Origin: PBB1 sp031380885
Lineage (GTDB): Bacteria > Pseudomonadota > Gammaproteobacteria > Burkholderiales > Burkholderiaceae_C
DNA length: 44,505 bases
Assembly (NCBI GenBank): GCA_031380885.1
Contig: JANMXL010000100.1
Span: 1-44,505 of the forward strand
Direction of reading: 5' to 3'
Under the pieces are notes generated by a model, which ran no database searches, was not told the origin of the DNA, and saw only the letters and a list, made by a program, of their open reading frames with translations. Of the stretch, positions 42,043 through 44,505 are shown piece by piece (the stretch's first letter is position 1; the number at the start of each line of letters is the position of its first letter). The position numbers were made by a program, and so were the translations under genes.

Positions 42043-44202
42043 TCCACCACCACCACCTCCCTTCCCAAAGGCCTTGCCCTGGCAGCCACCATGGCTTGTT
42101 GCCTTCCTGTGGCCGCGCAAGACACGGTCACCATCACCGGCCGCAGCAACGGCGCTGCCGTCGCAGGTTTCGGCCCGGTGCCGCTGGCCCGCGCACCGCT
42201 GCAAGCCAGCGTCATCGGCCAGGCCCAGTTGGCCGACCAGGGCATAGCCGAGTTCAGCGGCCTGACGCGCCTGGACGCCAGCGTCAGCGACGCCTACAAC
42301 GCTGCAGGGTACTGGAGCAATCTGTCGGTCCGTGGCTACACGCTGGACAACCGCTTCAACTACAGGCGCGACGGCCTGCCCATCAACGCCGAGACGGCGA
42401 TCGCGCTCGACAACAAGGACCGGCTCGAATTGCTCAAGGGCACGAGCGGCGCACAAGCCGGCACCAGCGCGCCGGGCGGCTTGCTCAACCTGGTGGTGAA
42501 GCGGCCGCAGGGCAACCAGCGCACGGCCACGCTGGCCTACCGCCAGGACGGTTCGGTGTTGGGCGCGGTGGACCTGGGTCAACGCCTGGGCAGCGAAGGC
42601 GCCATCGGCGTGCGGCTGAATGCGGCCTATGAAAGGCTCGATCCGCTGGTGCGCAACACCCGCGGGGAACGGTCCCTGCTGGCCCTGGCGGTGGACTGGC
42701 AGCTCACGCCCGACGCGCTGCTGCAGGCCGAGCTGGAATCCAGCCGCCAACGCCAGCCCAGCGTCACCGGCTACAGCATGCTGGGTGACACCGTGCCATC
42801 GCCGCGCAGCATCGATCTGCGGCGCAACCTCAACGATCAAGCCTGGCGCCAGCCCGTTCTGCTCAACGGCGACACCGCTTCGCTGCGCTGGCAGCAGCGC
42901 CTGCCGGATGACTGGCGCTTGACGGCCCACGCCCTGCAGCAACGCCTGCGCAGCGACGACCGCACCGCCTTCCCCTACGGGGTCTACGACGCCAACACCT
43001 ACGACTGCCCCAACTGGTGCGACCGCTTTGCGCCCGACGGCAGCTTCACCTATTGGCAGTACGTCAGCGACAACGAAAGGCGCACTTCGGGCGCGCTGCA
43101 GCTGTCGTTGGCGGGCAAGCTCAGCACCGGGCCCGTCATCCACAGCATCGAAGCCGGCGTCCTGGGCACGCGATACCGGGGGCACTTCGAGGACCAGGTG
43201 TTCGACATTGCCGGCACCGGGCGCATCGACGGCAGCCTGCAGACGCCCGCTTCGCCCGGCTTGCCCGACGCCAACACCAACCGCGACGAACACAGCACGG
43301 AATGGTTCCTGCGCGACGCGATGGACCTGGGAGCGCAATGGCAGCTGTGGTCGGGCCTGCGCCACACGCGGCTGGACCGCAGCAGCATCCGCACCAGCGC
43401 CGACAGCAGCGGCAGCTTGCGCGCCATCGACTTCAGCCGCACCGCAACCACGCCCTGGCTGGCCCTGGCCTGGCAGCTGTCACCGAAGACCATGCTCTAC
43501 GGCAGCTGGGGACGCGGGCTGGAAACCGACGTGGCCCCCAACCGGGCGCGCTACAGCAACGCCGGTGAATCGATCCCCGTTCAGAGTCGTCAGTTCGAAC
43601 TGGGCATCAAACACGGGGCCGAACAGGTGGAGGCGTCGCTGACGCTCTTCGACATCGACCGCAGCAAGACGGCTGACCTGAAGCCCGACCTCAGCGCCTG
43701 CGACAGTGGCCTGGGGTGTCGCCGCGTGCTCGATGGCAGCCAGCGCCACCGCGGAGTCGAAGGCGCGTTGGTACAGGCCTGGCCTGCGTGGTCCGTCCAG
43801 GCCAGCGCCATGTTGCTCAACGCAAGCCGCAGCGGATCGCAGCAACCCGGCGTAAACGGCCTGCGACCGGAGAACGTGCCTGCAGCCACCTTGCGCGTCA
43901 GCACGGAGTACCGGCCGAGCGCGCTGGCAGGCTTGGCGCTGCAAGCCGCGCTGATCGCCGAGAGCAATCGAGTCGTGCTGCCTTACGACGAAAGTGTGCG
44001 CATCCCCGGCTGGGGGCGCCTCGATCTGGGTGTGCGCTGGCAGCAGGCGCTGTCTTCCAGCTCGACCCTGATGTGGCGCGTGGGCCTGGACAACGCCACC
44101 AACCGCCAGGCCTGGAAGGAGTCGCCCTACGAGTTTGGCCATGTGTACTTGTACCCCCTGGCGCCCCGCACCTGGCGCGCTTCGGTTCAGGTCAGCCTCT
44201 GA
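42037..44202 (+). CDS. TonB-dependent outer-membrane receptor under TPP riboswitch control
   Basis: A 721-residue receptor of the siderophore-receptor-like group. Signal peptide with cleavage near VAAQ-DTV (residue about 28). The plug domain covers about residues 45-155 (SNLSVRGYTLDNRFNYRRDGLP, LELLKGTSGAQAGTSAPGG, LLNLVVKRP). A 22-strand-type beta-barrel follows to the C-terminus WRASVQVSL. Such receptors import ligands too large or scarce for porins, using TonB energy. Sequence alone suggests a siderophore receptor, but the riboswitch argues for thiamine, a thiamine phosphate or a precursor as ligand. No inner-membrane transporter follows; the next feature is a tRNA. Confidence 0.9.
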   Translation: MASTTTTSLPKGLALAATMACCLPVAAQDTVTITGRSNGAAVAGFGPVPLARAPLQASVIGQAQLADQGIAEFSGLTRLDASVSDAYNAAGYWSNLSVRGYTLDNRFNYRRDGLPINAETAIALDNKDRLELLKGTSGAQAGTSAPGGLLNLVVKRPQGNQRTATLAYRQDGSVLGAVDLGQRLGSEGAIGVRLNAAYERLDPLVRNTRGERSLLALAVDWQLTPDALLQAELESSRQRQPSVTGYSMLGDTVPSPRSIDLRRNLNDQAWRQPVLLNGDTASLRWQQRLPDDWRLTAHALQQRLRSDDRTAFPYGVYDANTYDCPNWCDRFAPDGSFTYWQYVSDNERRTSGALQLSLAGKLSTGPVIHSIEAGVLGTRYRGHFEDQVFDIAGTGRIDGSLQTPASPGLPDANTNRDEHSTEWFLRDAMDLGAQWQLWSGLRHTRLDRSSIRTSADSSGSLRAIDFSRTATTPWLALAWQLSPKTMLYGSWGRGLETDVAPNRARYSNAGESIPVQSRQFELGIKHGAEQVEASLTLFDIDRSKTADLKPDLSACDSGLGCRRVLDGSQRHRGVEGALVQAWPAWSVQASAMLLNASRSGSQQPGVNGLRPENVPAATLRVSTEYRPSALAGLALQAALIAESNRVVLPYDESVRIPGWGRLDLGVRWQQALSSSSTLMWRVGLDNATNRQAWKESPYEFGHVYLYPLAPRTWRASVQVSL

Positions 44203-44238
44203 GCGCCTGAAGTTTCGGGCTACAATCAAAGGCTATAT

Positions 44239-44314
44239 TCCTCGATAGCTCAGTCGGTAGAGCGCCGGACTGTTAATCCGTAGGTCCCTGGTTCGAGCCC
44301 AGGTCGGGGAGCCA
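44239..44314 (+). tRNA. tRNA-Asn (anticodon GTT)
   Basis: A 76-base cloverleaf: acceptor TCCTCGA (44239-44245) pairs with TCGGGGA (44304-44310), then discriminator G and an encoded CCA. The D-arm is GCTC...GAGC, anticodon loop CTGTTAA with GTT at 44272-44274, and the T-loop GGTTCGAGCC. A TACAAT box at 44221-44226 is a fair -10. Confidence 0.97.
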
Positions 44315-44322
44315 TATAAAAC

Positions 44323-44357
44323 AACAGGTTAGCGACGCAAGTCGCTAACCTGTTTGT
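44323..44357 (+). terminator. Intrinsic terminator after tRNA-Asn
   Basis: A perfect 14-bp stem, AACAGGTTAGCGAC with GTCGCTAACCTGTT, around a GCAA tetraloop, followed by TTGTCT. It lies 8 bases past the tRNA CCA end. Confidence 0.85.
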
Positions 44358-44446
44358 CTATGGTGTGACGGATTTGTGTCGTGATTTTCGGCCGAGGGCG
44401 GTGCGGTGAGGTCTGCCGGCCCAGGCCGCAGCGGCGGATGCGCCCG

Positions 44447-44505
44447 TCACCGATCTGACGATGGCTCGACATCGTCGGCCCCGCCGGGTTCATCACCGAT
44501 CTGAC
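44447..44505. repeat. 13-bp direct repeat at the window edge
   Basis: TCACCGATCTGAC occurs at 44447-44459 and again at 44493-44505, a 46-base period, the second copy ending exactly at the window end. The spacer is GC-rich. More copies may follow outside the window. Confidence 0.55.

Noticed and set aside
44447..44505. Start of a CRISPR array
   Set aside because: Only two 13-base copies are visible, shorter than CRISPR repeats, with no cas genes and no dyad typical of repeats.

Overview
The window looks like chromosome of a GC-rich betaproteobacterium of the order Burkholderiales, probably near Rubrivivax, Leptothrix or Ideonella. The lineage is inferred from a PEP-CTERM sorting system, a phasin with PhaR-like operators, a lipoyl-domain-carrying LpdA in an aceE-aceF-lpdA operon, and the order cysI-DUF934-cysH-cysD-cysN-cobA. 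No species name can be read from the sequence.

Layout. Positions 1-3.6 kb hold the 3' part of a large TPR protein (PrsT type) and, on the other strand, a PEP-CTERM surface protein behind a near-perfect sigma-54 promoter. Positions 3.8-10.9 kb (minus strand) form a tight five-gene operon: a FeeM-like N-acyl amino acid synthase fused to a PilZ (c-di-GMP) domain, a PP-loop amidotransferase-like protein, a p-cresol/vanillyl-alcohol-oxidase-type flavoprotein, a thioester-reductase-like dehydrogenase and an acyl-CoA ligase. Positions 11-17.2 kb carry lpdA, aceF and aceE (pyruvate dehydrogenase). A PAS histidine kinase and FixJ-type regulator follow divergently, then folD, an M3 oligopeptidase and a secreted glutaredoxin-like protein. 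Positions 24.3-31.4 kb (minus) hold an MFS transporter, rmuC, a 2-hydroxyacid dehydrogenase, an NhaD-like antiporter, a nitroreductase, a thioesterase and a histone-deacetylase-family protein. A phasin follows with three PhaR-like boxes, then a patatin-like lipoprotein. Positions 33.5-41.7 kb are an assimilatory sulfate reduction cluster ending with ferredoxin and ferredoxin-NADP reductase. The window closes with a TPP riboswitch in front of a TonB-dependent receptor, tRNA-Asn with a strong terminator, and the start of a short direct repeat.

How the genes work together. The sulfur cluster is coherent: TauE (sulfur oxyanion export), CysDN and CysH (sulfate to sulfite), CysI (sulfite to sulfide), CobA (siroheme precursor), and FdxA plus Fpr as plausible electron donors. 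The most interesting part is the five-gene operon beside PEP-CTERM components. It reads as a dedicated pathway for an N-acyl amino acid-derived lipid whose first enzyme may be controlled directly by c-di-GMP. The thiamine-riboswitch-controlled receptor is a second notable system. Apart from the sorting and lipid region, most of the window is ordinary housekeeping chromosome.
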